Assembly: GCF_003219815.1 (NCBI RefSeq)
Contig: NZ_QJVD01000005.1
Location: 1 to 64,000, forward strand
Direction of reading: 5' to 3'
Length of the DNA: 64,000 nt
Source: Arthrobacter livingstonensis
GTDB lineage: Bacteria > Actinomycetota > Actinomycetes > Actinomycetales > Micrococcaceae
The notes beneath the pieces are model-generated. The model was not told the origin of the DNA. It saw only the letters and a program-made list of their open reading frames with translations, and made no database searches. The position numbers and the translations under genes are program-made. This document shows, in pieces, positions 31,204-38,514 of the stretch (the first letter of the stretch is position 1; the number at the start of each line of letters is the position of its first letter).

Positions 31204-32321
31204 GGCCTGGCCTCCGTCCTTATCGCCTGCGCGAGCGTCCCGACAACCCGTTCCTGCTGCTCCGCGGTGATGTGCGGAAAAATCGGCATCGACAGGATCC
31301 GGCCAGCGGCAGCCTCGGCTACGGGGAAGTCGCCGGTTCCGCGGCCCAGGTAGGAGAAGGCCTTGGTCAGGTGCACGGGTGTCGGGTAGTGGATGCCGGC
31401 GCCGATTCCCTCCGCATGCAGGGCATCGAGCACGGCATCCCGGTTGTCGACCTGCACCACATACAGGTGCCAAACATCTTCATTTCCCGGCGCGGACGCC
31501 GGCACCGTGACCCCGGGCACGTCCACGAGAAGCAGGCCGTAGCGGGCTGCCGCCCCACGGCGCAGCGCATTCCACCCGGTCAGCTTCCGCAGCTTGGCGC
31601 GCAGGACCACGGCCTGGATCGTGTCCAGCCTGGAGTTCATGCCGACGACGTCGTGCACGTACTTGCTGGAGCTGCCGTGCCCGCCGAGCATCCGCACCTG
31701 GGCGGCAATGTCCGGATCCGACGTCGTCACCGCACCCGCGTCTCCGGCGGCCCCCAGATTCTTGCCCGGGTAAAAACTGGTGGCTGCGGCTCGGCCAAAG
31801 GATCCTGACACCTGCCCGTTGCGGCGGGCACCCTGCGACTGTGCAGCATCCTCCACCACCACAGCGCCGCACAAGTCGGCGATTTCCAGGATCCGCTCCA
31901 TGGGTGCCAGCTGCCCGAAGAGGTGCACCGGCACAATGGCCCGCGTCCGGGGGGTGACGGCGTTGGCAACACGGTCCGGGTCGATGAGCAGGTGTTCCGG
32001 GTCAACGTCCACCAGCACCGGAACGGCGCCTATCCGGGCCACTGCCTCCGCGGTCGCCACGAAAGTGTTGGCCGGCAAAATGACCTCGTCCCCGCCCTTC
32101 ACCCCACAGGCGCGCAGCGCCAGCTCCAGCGCATCCGTGCCGTTGCCGGTGCCGATGCAGTGCCCGGTGCCCGTGAAGTCCGCGTATTCCTGTTCAAACC
32201 GACCCACCGCCGGCCCGCCGATGAAGGCCGCCGACCGCAGGACGTCCTCAATTTCGTCGCGGATGTCATCGAAAATATCGGCCTGCTGGGCTTGCAGGTC
32301 CACCAAGGGAATGGTTTCCAT
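31200..32321 (-). CDS. DegT/DnrJ/EryC1/StrS sugar aminotransferase (second)
   Basis: This 373-residue PLP enzyme transfers an amino group, normally from glutamate, to a keto-sugar nucleotide. Family motifs are IPLVDLQAQ at the N terminus, GTGNGTDALELALRACGV, VEDAAQSQGA, and SFYPGKNLGAAGDAG with the PLP lysine. The C-terminal IHYPTPVHL is the substrate-side motif. It follows the acetyltransferase gene by one base and overlaps the GT2 gene. It is not the duplicate of the other DegT here: its motifs are closer to enzymes acting at sugar C3, such as WlbC-type, but that assignment is inference. Confidence 0.9.
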   Translation of the reverse strand: METIPLVDLQAQQADIFDDIRDEIEDVLRSAAFIGGPAVGRFEQEYADFTGTGHCIGTGNGTDALELALRACGVKGGDEVILPANTFVATAEAVARIGAVPVLVDVDPEHLLIDPDRVANAVTPRTRAIVPVHLFGQLAPMERILEIADLCGAVVVEDAAQSQGARRNGQVSGSFGRAAATSFYPGKNLGAAGDAGAVTTSDPDIAAQVRMLGGHGSSSKYVHDVVGMNSRLDTIQAVVLRAKLRKLTGWNALRRGAAARYGLLLVDVPGVTVPASAPGNEDVWHLYVVQVDNRDAVLDALHAEGIGAGIHYPTPVHLTKAFSYLGRGTGDFPVAEAAAGRILSMPIFPHITAEQQERVVGTLAQAIRTEARP

Positions 32322-32322
32322 G

Positions 32323-33000
32323 TCAGGCCTTCCCTTCCATGTCCACGGGCACGCGCCTTGCCGTGCCCGGGGGGTTCATCAGGCGGGCCGGTACGCCCAC
32401 CCAGGTTTCGCCGTCGGGCACGTCCTGCACGACGGCGGCTCCCATGCCCACCGTTGCACCCGCACCAATGCTGCACTCTTCACGCACACTGGCGTTCATG
32501 CCGAGGTAGGCCCCTCGGCCGATCCGGACGCCGCCGCCCAGGGATACCCCCGCGGTGAGCGTGGCGAAGTCGGCCACCTGATTGTCATGGGTAAACGTCA
32601 CCTGGGGCATGGCCACCACGTGCTCTCCGAGCCGGACGCCCGCCGTCAACACCACATTGGCCAGCAGGATGCTTCCCAGGCCTATGACCGAGCTGTCGGA
32701 AACCACTGCCGTTCGGTCTATGACCCTGGCATACCTGTCCGCGCCGACCCCCAAGTCCTCAAGCCTGCGCACGATTCCCTCCCGGGAGGCGCCCTTGCCG
32801 GCACAGACGACGAACTTCTCCTCCGGGAAGGCGGCCGCGTCGTCGATCCGGCCCAGCACGGGCACACCGTCAGGCGCCGTGCCGGCCAGTGCCGGATCAT
32901 CGTCCAGGTATCCGCGGATGGAATAGCTTTCGCCTCCGTGGATCGACGCGATCACTTCGCGGGCCAATCCGCTGGCCGCAACCAAAATCAATTCAGTCAC
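32323..33000 (-). CDS. NeuD/PglD-type sugar O/N-acetyltransferase
   Basis: This 225-residue protein has an N-terminal Rossmann-like part (LILVAASGLAREVIASIHG, YLDDDP) and a C-terminal left-handed beta-helix of hexapeptide repeats (IGLGSILLANVVLTAGVRLG, IGRGAYLGMNASVREECSIG). The catalytic histidine is likely the one in TFTHDNQ. Such enzymes acetylate amino sugars made by DegT aminotransferases, for example PglD after PglE. The start is GTG at 33000 with GGAAGGG about ten bases before it. It lies between two aminotransferase genes, which fits a role on their product. Confidence 0.88.
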   Translation of the reverse strand: MTELILVAASGLAREVIASIHGGESYSIRGYLDDDPALAGTAPDGVPVLGRIDDAAAFPEEKFVVCAGKGASREGIVRRLEDLGVGADRYARVIDRTAVVSDSSVIGLGSILLANVVLTAGVRLGEHVVAMPQVTFTHDNQVADFATLTAGVSLGGGVRIGRGAYLGMNASVREECSIGAGATVGMGAAVVQDVPDGETWVGVPARLMNPPGTARRVPVDMEGKA

Positions 33001-33005
33001 CGTGG

Positions 33006-34178
33006 TCAGTCCCTTCCCGCGGAACGGACGGCGTCGATCACGCGGTCCTGCTCGTGGTTGGTCAGCTGATGGAAAACGGGCAGTATCAGCGTGTTGTCGG
33101 TGAGGCGCTCGGTCACGGACAAATCAGCGTCCCCTGTATCCACCCCGGCGTAGGCAGGCTGGCGGTGGGACGCCATGATGCCGCGCCGCGCGGAGATGCC
33201 GCACTGCGCCAGGTGCGCGAGGACGTCCTCGCGTCCACTGCCAAACTCCGGAAGCACCTCGAGCCAAAACGATTGGAAGTTGCTGGTTCCGTGGTCCGGG
33301 TCGCGGGAGAGCCGCAGTCCGGGAACGTCAGCCAGCCCCGCCGAGTACCGGGCCACGATCTCACGGCGCCGCTGCACCGCGACGGCCAGCCTGCCCAGTT
33401 GAACAATTCCCACTGCCGCCTGCATGTCCGTCATGCGATAGTTGAAGCCAATTTCCGTGTATTCCTCCTGCGGTGCCAGCACGGAGGAATGCCGCTCCTT
33501 GGCCGAGGCACTCATGGCGTGCTCGCGCAGCTTCGAGGCCCGCTTTGCCCAGCCTGCGTGGACCGTGGTGAGCATCCCGCCCTCGCCCGTGGTGAGGATC
33601 TTGCGCGGATGGAAAGACCATGCGGCCACACTTGCCCCCGCACCCACTGCCAGCCCATGATAGGTGGAGCCGGCCCCGCAGGCGGCATCCTCGACAACCT
33701 CAATTCCGAGAGGGTCGCACAGGGCACGGATGGGATACAGGTCAACGGGCATGCCACCCTGATCCACCACGATCACCGCCCGCGTCGCGGGTGTGAGCGC
33801 CGCGGCGATGGTCGCCGCCGTGACGTTGCCCGTTTCCGCGTCCACGTCCGCAAAGACCGGGCGCGCCCCCACATATGTTGGCGCATTGGCCGTGGCGATG
33901 AAGGAGAAGGAGGGAACGACTACGTCGTCCCCCGCCTGAACGCCGGCCACCACCAGGGCGAGGTGCAGCGCCGTGGTGCAGTTTGAGGTGGCGACAGCGA
34001 ATGACGCGTCCTGCGCCTGCGCGAATTCCGCCTCAAACTGGGCAACCTTGGGCCCCTGCGCCACCCAGCCGGACGCTATGACCTGGGCAACGGCGTCGGC
34101 CTCCTCCATGCCGAGCCAGGGCTTCATGACATTGATCCGCGGCAGGGCGGCGACATCTGTGGTGCCGTGCGCGGTCAT
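33006..34178 (-). CDS. DegT/DnrJ/EryC1/StrS sugar aminotransferase (first)
   Basis: This 390-residue PLP enzyme has INVMKPWLGMEEADAVAQVI at the N terminus, ATSNCTTALHLALVVAGV, VEDAACGAGSTYHG and SFHPRKILTTGEGGML with the PLP lysine. The segment IGFNYRMTDMQAAVGIVQL is the dimer/active-site loop typical of the PglE/PseC side of the family, and ISARRGIMASHRQPAY the substrate motif. The frame runs further upstream, but ATG 34178 overlaps the epimerase stop as ATGA and starts where similarity begins. With the adjacent acetyltransferase it could make a 4-acetamido sugar. The dehydratase that would supply its substrate is not obvious in the operon. Confidence 0.9.
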   Translation of the reverse strand: MTAHGTTDVAALPRINVMKPWLGMEEADAVAQVIASGWVAQGPKVAQFEAEFAQAQDASFAVATSNCTTALHLALVVAGVQAGDDVVVPSFSFIATANAPTYVGARPVFADVDAETGNVTAATIAAALTPATRAVIVVDQGGMPVDLYPIRALCDPLGIEVVEDAACGAGSTYHGLAVGAGASVAAWSFHPRKILTTGEGGMLTTVHAGWAKRASKLREHAMSASAKERHSSVLAPQEEYTEIGFNYRMTDMQAAVGIVQLGRLAVAVQRRREIVARYSAGLADVPGLRLSRDPDHGTSNFQSFWLEVLPEFGSGREDVLAHLAQCGISARRGIMASHRQPAYAGVDTGDADLSVTERLTDNTLILPVFHQLTNHEQDRVIDAVRSAGRD

Positions 34179-35185
34179 CGCGAACCCGCCGCCCCGGCGG
34201 CCACCGGACGGCCGGCCGCGATCTCGTCCCGCAGCGGAAGCCACCAGTCAACCAGGCTGCGCAAGCCGTCTTCCAGCCCCGTGGTCGCCTGGAAGCCCAG
34301 GTCCCGCCGGGCCGCCTTAACATCGGCGAGCCGCCGGGCAACGCCGTTGATGGCCCGTTCGGGACCGTGCTCGACCCCGAGGGGCGAATCCATGGACCGC
34401 AGCAGCGCCTCTGCGAGGCCAAGGAGGCTGGTCTCGGTACCGCTGGCAATGTTGTAGGCGCCTTCGGTGATGCCGCTGCCGGCGGCAAGGATGTTGGCCC
34501 GGGCAATGTCCTCGGTGTACACAAAGTCCATGGTTTGCTGCCCGTCCCCGAAAATCAGCGGCGGCATGCCATCGACGATGCGCTCCATCCAGCGCACCAG
34601 GACCTCGGTGTAGAGGCCGTGGACGTCCATCCGCGGGCCATAGACGTTGAAGTACCGCAGCAGGACGTAGTCCAGGCCGCTCATGGCCTTGAAGCTTCGT
34701 GCCATGCCTTCGTTGAAGGACTTGGCTGCGCCGTAAAAGGTGTCGTTGTTGTGGTGGTGGTGGCGTTCGGTGGTGGGAAATTCCTCCGCCATGCCATATA
34801 CGGAAGCACTGGAAGCGACAATGACCTTGTCCACCTTGTGCTCCGCGGCGGCCTCAAGCACCGTGAACGTCCCGTCCACCAGCACCTCCAAGGCCAGCCG
34901 AGGCTCCTCGGCGCACTGGGTGATGCGGATCGCCGCCTGGTGGAACACGATATCCTTGCCGCGCGTGAGGTCGTGCACGGCATCGCGGTCCCGCAGGTCC
35001 GCATCGACCAGGCTGACCCGGCCCGAGGCCAGAGCCGCATCCAGGTTGGCCCTGCGTCCGCGCACCAGGTTGTCCAGGACATCCACATGCTCCGCCCCGG
35101 CGTCGAGCAGTTGGTCAACAATGGTTGAGCCGATGGTTCCGGCCCCTCCCGTCACCAGTACGGTTGCCCCTTGCAAATTGCTCAT
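34175..35185 (-). CDS. NAD-dependent nucleotide-sugar epimerase/dehydratase
   Basis: This extended short-chain dehydrogenase of 336 residues has ATVLVTGGAGTIGSTIVDQL at the N terminus, ASSASVYG for the catalytic Ser region, and the Tyr-x-x-x-Lys pair in FYGAAKSFNE. LLRYFNVYGPRMD is typical of UDP-sugar 4-epimerases. It lacks the Thr-Asp-Glu triad of 4,6-dehydratases, so an epimerase is the better reading. A run of four histidines precedes the active-site tyrosine (TERHHHHNNDTFYG). It overlaps both neighbours by four bases within the amino-sugar gene block. Confidence 0.85.
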   Translation of the reverse strand: MSNLQGATVLVTGGAGTIGSTIVDQLLDAGAEHVDVLDNLVRGRRANLDAALASGRVSLVDADLRDRDAVHDLTRGKDIVFHQAAIRITQCAEEPRLALEVLVDGTFTVLEAAAEHKVDKVIVASSASVYGMAEEFPTTERHHHHNNDTFYGAAKSFNEGMARSFKAMSGLDYVLLRYFNVYGPRMDVHGLYTEVLVRWMERIVDGMPPLIFGDGQQTMDFVYTEDIARANILAAGSGITEGAYNIASGTETSLLGLAEALLRSMDSPLGVEHGPERAINGVARRLADVKAARRDLGFQATTGLEDGLRSLVDWWLPLRDEIAAGRPVAAGAAGSR

Positions 35186-36297
35186 CGTGTTCCCTCCAGT
35201 TGAACGTCGCTGTTTGCAACAAAACTTTTCTCGCCGTCGTTTTCCAGGCTGCGGCTGGCGGCCTCCAGGACGTTGAGTACGCGCAATCCCGCAATACCGC
35301 TGGTCCGGGACGGCCTGCCTTCCCGGATGCTGGCGGCAAATTCGGCCACCATCAGTCCAAGGGCTTCCTTTTCCGGCAGCGCAGGCGACCAGGTGTCCCC
35401 AAGCCGGTAGGAAATAGCCTGTGCAGTGCGCTGGGCGGCGGTGGTGGACGCTTTCTCAAAGTTGACGCCACGGTCATAGACGCTGATGCGCTGCTGCGGG
35501 TTCAGGTCGTCCCACACCAGCGTCCGCTTGGTCCCGCCAATGACCATCTGGCGGATTTTCGTGGGGCTGAGCCAGTTGACATTGATGTGTGCCATGGCGT
35601 TGTTGGGAAGCGCGAACGTCAGATGGCCCACACAGGACTTGCCGGTGCCCAGCGGGTCGGCGCCGTGGGCGGCCACCGACTCCGGTTGCAGCCCGCCGGG
35701 CATGATGAAGTCAATGACCGAAAGGTCGTGCGGGGCCAGGTCCCAGAAGACGTCGACGTCTGGCTGGACCAGGCCAAGGTTGATCCGCACCGAGTCAATG
35801 AACAGGATGTCCCCCAGCTCGCCGTCTTCAACGAGCTGGCGGATCTTGATGGCGGCCGGCGTGTAGCAGTAGGTGTGGTCCGCCATGAGCGTCAGTCCGC
35901 GGGCCGCTGCCAGGTCCACCATCGCCAGCCCCAGCTCTCGGCTTGCCGCCAGGGGCTTCTCCACCAAGACGTGTTTTCCGGCGTCGAGTGCCTGCAAGGC
36001 CACCATGTGGTGGGTGCGGGCGGGCGTGGCAATGGCGACAGCGTCGACGTCCGTGCCAGCCAGCAGCTCGTCCAATGAGGAAAAGACGGGAACATCACCG
36101 AGCGGGCCGGCGATCTTCAGTGCCCGGGACACGTCCATGTCCACAATCCCGGACAATTCCCAGTCCGGGCTTGCTTTGAAGTTCCGGGCAAGGTTCGGGC
36201 CCCAGTACCCTGCGCCGATGACGGCGACTTTCAGGCGGGACCCGCCCTTCCGGTTCTGTTGCAGGGAATCTGTTGCTGAGACCATGACACTATCCAT
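35182..36297 (-). CDS. Gfo/Idh/MocA family sugar-nucleotide oxidoreductase
   Basis: This protein has about 371 residues. The NAD(P)-binding motif VAVIGAGYWGPNLARNF begins near residue 19, and the family's catalytic lysine motif is HVLVEKPLA. The substrate-side segment LMADHTYCYTPAAIKIRQL is typical of members that oxidise C3 of UDP-sugars before a DegT enzyme adds an amino group (WlbA-like). ATG at 36285 is an alternative start four residues later. It begins 41 bases after the sugar transferase stop and overlaps the epimerase gene. Together with the DegT at 31200-32321 it suggests a 3-amino sugar. Confidence 0.85.
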   Translation of the reverse strand: MDSVMVSATDSLQQNRKGGSRLKVAVIGAGYWGPNLARNFKASPDWELSGIVDMDVSRALKIAGPLGDVPVFSSLDELLAGTDVDAVAIATPARTHHMVALQALDAGKHVLVEKPLAASRELGLAMVDLAAARGLTLMADHTYCYTPAAIKIRQLVEDGELGDILFIDSVRINLGLVQPDVDVFWDLAPHDLSVIDFIMPGGLQPESVAAHGADPLGTGKSCVGHLTFALPNNAMAHINVNWLSPTKIRQMVIGGTKRTLVWDDLNPQQRISVYDRGVNFEKASTTAAQRTAQAISYRLGDTWSPALPEKEALGLMVAEFAASIREGRPSRTSGIAGLRVLNVLEAASRSLENDGEKSFVANSDVQLEGTR

Positions 36298-36337
36298 TTC
36301 TTTTTTGTGGGTGATACCGCAGGGAGGGGCGCGCAGC

Positions 36338-37915
36338 CTAATAGGCTCCCTCGGACGCACAGACTGCCTTGGCCGTGCGCCACAGAATGATGAGGTCGCC
36401 GGTCAGCGACCAGTTCTCCACGTAGTAGAGGTCCAGCCGGACAGCTTCGTCCCAGGCAAGGTTGGAGCGTCCGTTGATCTGCCACAGCCCCGTGATCCCC
36501 GGCTTGATCAACAGACGGCGGTGGGTGGGGGCCTGGTATTGGGCAACCTCCGTGGCCAGTGGAGGCCGTGGCCCCACAAGGCTCATGTTGCCCACCAACA
36601 CGTTCCAAAACTGCGGCAGCTCGTCGAAGGAGAACTTGCGCATCCAGCGACCGCACTTGGTGATGCGTGGATCCGCCGCCATCTTGAACAGAAGCCCGGC
36701 GCCCTGATTGCTGCCGGCCAGTTTTTCAAGCTGCGCATCGGCGTCGACCACCATGGACCGAAACTTGATCATTTTAAAGGTTTCGCCGTTGCGGCCAATG
36801 CGTTCCTGGTGGAAGAGAGCCGGACCGCTGCTGTCCAGCCGGACAACGATGCCCAGCACCAGCAGGAGGGGGGCCAGAACCAGGAGAGCCATGGAAGACA
36901 GGAACACATCGGCGACCCGCTTGTAAACATGCTTTCCCCCCGAATACTGGGGCATTTCCACGTGCATGAGGGGGAGTCCTTCCACTGGGCGGAAATGGAC
37001 GCGGGGGCCTGCAACATTGGTCAGGCTCGAGGCCAAGACCAATTCCGTGGCCAGGTCTCCGAGCCTCCACCCAAGTTCCTGAATGGTCCTAGGCCCACCG
37101 GGCAGGTTGCCGGCCACGATGACGGTGTCGGCTTCGGAAAGTCGGATAACCCTGGCGATGTCCGCCAAGTTGGAGTGCACGGGCACGCGGTACCAGGACT
37201 GGTCAATTTCGGTGTCCAGGTCAAGGGAGGTTACAGCCACGCCCGCCACCCGGTATCCGGTGGAAAGATTTGCCTGGAGCTGCGAGATTACGTACCGGAC
37301 ATCGTCCGTGGAGCCAAGGACCACGGCATTGGAAAGGTACCCCCCCACGGCACGCTGTCTGGCAATCCAGCGGCGCCACAACCAGCGGGCCAAAACCAAA
37401 AGCGCCATGCCCAGCGGCAAGGCAATCGCGAAGAATCCACGGACAACGTCGAGCTGAAAAACCACCATGATGATGGCCAGCAGCCCAAATGACCTCAGGG
37501 CCGACTGCATCACGCGCTTGTATTCGGTCGCCCCGGCGCCAAGCACCTGCCGCTCACGTGTCCGGAACAAGGCCAGGTCCGCATTCCAGAGAATAAGGAT
37601 CAACAGGCTGATAGCTGCGTACTCGAAGGGCGGCACCTGCGCGGCGATGCTGTTGCTGTCCATGCCGAAGCGGCCAAAGTAGGCAATTGCCACCACCAGG
37701 GCCGTGACGGCCATATCCGTAACGCGCAAGCCGCGCGCATACACTGCAGGCCAATTTGCCCCCATTTTCCCGGCCAAGGCGGGGATGTTCTGAGGCTCTT
37801 TCTCCCATGCGGTGTGCTTGGGGCGTTCCTTGCTTCCAGTGGTGGATGGAACGTGCGCCGGAGACAGCGCGGACCGTGACTTCCCTACGGTCGGACGGCT
37901 TCTGAGATCGCTCAC
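36338..37915 (-). CDS. Polyprenyl-phosphate sugar-1-phosphate transferase (WbaP/WcaJ type)
   Basis: This 525-residue membrane protein starts EPS repeat-unit assembly by moving a sugar-1-phosphate to undecaprenyl phosphate. Four helices lie at about residues 65-185, then a CoA-binding-like domain (NAVVLGSTDDVRYVISQL), a fifth membrane segment at about 330-350, and the catalytic bacterial sugar transferase domain. The last shows FHQERIGRNGETFKMIKFRSM, DELPQFWNVLVGNMSLVGPRPP and KPGITGLWQINGRS. The start is GTG at 37915, overlapping the stop of the small upstream gene as GTGA. The 60 N-terminal residues are polar and not part of the family. Confidence 0.93.
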   Translation of the reverse strand: MSDLRSRPTVGKSRSALSPAHVPSTTGSKERPKHTAWEKEPQNIPALAGKMGANWPAVYARGLRVTDMAVTALVVAIAYFGRFGMDSNSIAAQVPPFEYAAISLLILILWNADLALFRTRERQVLGAGATEYKRVMQSALRSFGLLAIIMVVFQLDVVRGFFAIALPLGMALLVLARWLWRRWIARQRAVGGYLSNAVVLGSTDDVRYVISQLQANLSTGYRVAGVAVTSLDLDTEIDQSWYRVPVHSNLADIARVIRLSEADTVIVAGNLPGGPRTIQELGWRLGDLATELVLASSLTNVAGPRVHFRPVEGLPLMHVEMPQYSGGKHVYKRVADVFLSSMALLVLAPLLLVLGIVVRLDSSGPALFHQERIGRNGETFKMIKFRSMVVDADAQLEKLAGSNQGAGLLFKMAADPRITKCGRWMRKFSFDELPQFWNVLVGNMSLVGPRPPLATEVAQYQAPTHRRLLIKPGITGLWQINGRSNLAWDEAVRLDLYYVENWSLTGDLIILWRTAKAVCASEGAY

Positions 37916-38301
37916 AGGTTCCTCGCTGCCATGTCCACGGCGACAAGTGGAACCGCCTGCTGGTGGAAATTTGGGGGAGCCGACGGCGGCTGGGGGAAAG
38001 CCTTGGTCTCAGAAGGCTTATCCGCCGCCGACTCCGAATGTGGAGCTTGATGGTTTACATCAAGCAGTGTGACCGACCGGGAGGTCGACAAGGCGGCTGA
38101 AGCCCCGCGGTGCCAGTTGGCCCCCAGTTCGATCCGGCCCATGGAGCGGCCGGGCAGTTCAAAGGATTCACCAAGGTTCAAAGAAGTTTTCGGCCGCATG
38201 GCCTTGGGGAAGATCGTCAATGCCTGCGCGTACACCGAAACCGGAGCGGCCGTTCCCGGCCGACTCGGTACTGCGAACGTGGTGGATTGAGACCCGTCCA
38301 T
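37912..38301 (-). CDS. Unknown small protein, first gene of the EPS operon
   Basis: This frame of 129 codons begins at ATG 38301 with AAGAAGG seven bases upstream and ends by overlapping the sugar transferase start, both good signs of a real gene. The protein has no signal peptide or membrane helix. The N-terminal half contains SLNLGESFELPGRS, the C-terminal half is Pro/Ser/Gln-rich, and it ends in a short hydrophobic segment. I do not recognise a family. Being first in the operon and translationally coupled to the initiating transferase, it might regulate or anchor that enzyme, but this is speculation. Confidence 0.6.
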   Translation of the reverse strand: MDGSQSTTFAVPSRPGTAAPVSVYAQALTIFPKAMRPKTSLNLGESFELPGRSMGRIELGANWHRGASAALSTSRSVTLLDVNHQAPHSESAADKPSETKAFPQPPSAPPNFHQQAVPLVAVDMAARNL

Positions 38302-38409
38302 GGTGAGACCTTCTTTGTGTGAGACCTTTGATTGCTGTCTCCAATTCAAGTCCAGCCAAGAACGTTCCACACGAGTGTCCAGTACTCGAATCTTGGCATT
38401 TCATTTATG

Positions 38410-38462
38410 CAAGTACCCACGTACTACTCAGGTAGCACCCTGGTACCACTCGGTAGTACTTG
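38410..38462 (-). promoter_or_regulatory. Repeat-rich putative operator of the EPS operon
   Basis: GTACTACTCAGGTAG at 38421 and GTACCACTCGGTAG at 38443 are direct repeats whose starts are 22 bp apart, about two turns of the helix. A partial unit GTACCCAC sits at 38413. The block is also framed by CAAGTAC (38410-38416) and GTACTTG (38456-38462). It lies 109-161 bases before the first EPS gene and just behind the LuxR-type regulator genes. No clear promoter hexamers could be fixed. Binding by those regulators is a guess. Confidence 0.5.
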
Positions 38463-38514
38463 ACTTCAGCAGCAAGGCCCGGGCGGCAGGCCGTCGTGGC
38501 GTCACCCCCTGGCG

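Noticed and set aside
34175-35185. Epimerase as the missing 4,6-dehydratase of the amino-sugar pathway
   Set aside because: The catalytic segment reads ASSASVYG without the Thr-Asp-Glu triad present in RmlB.
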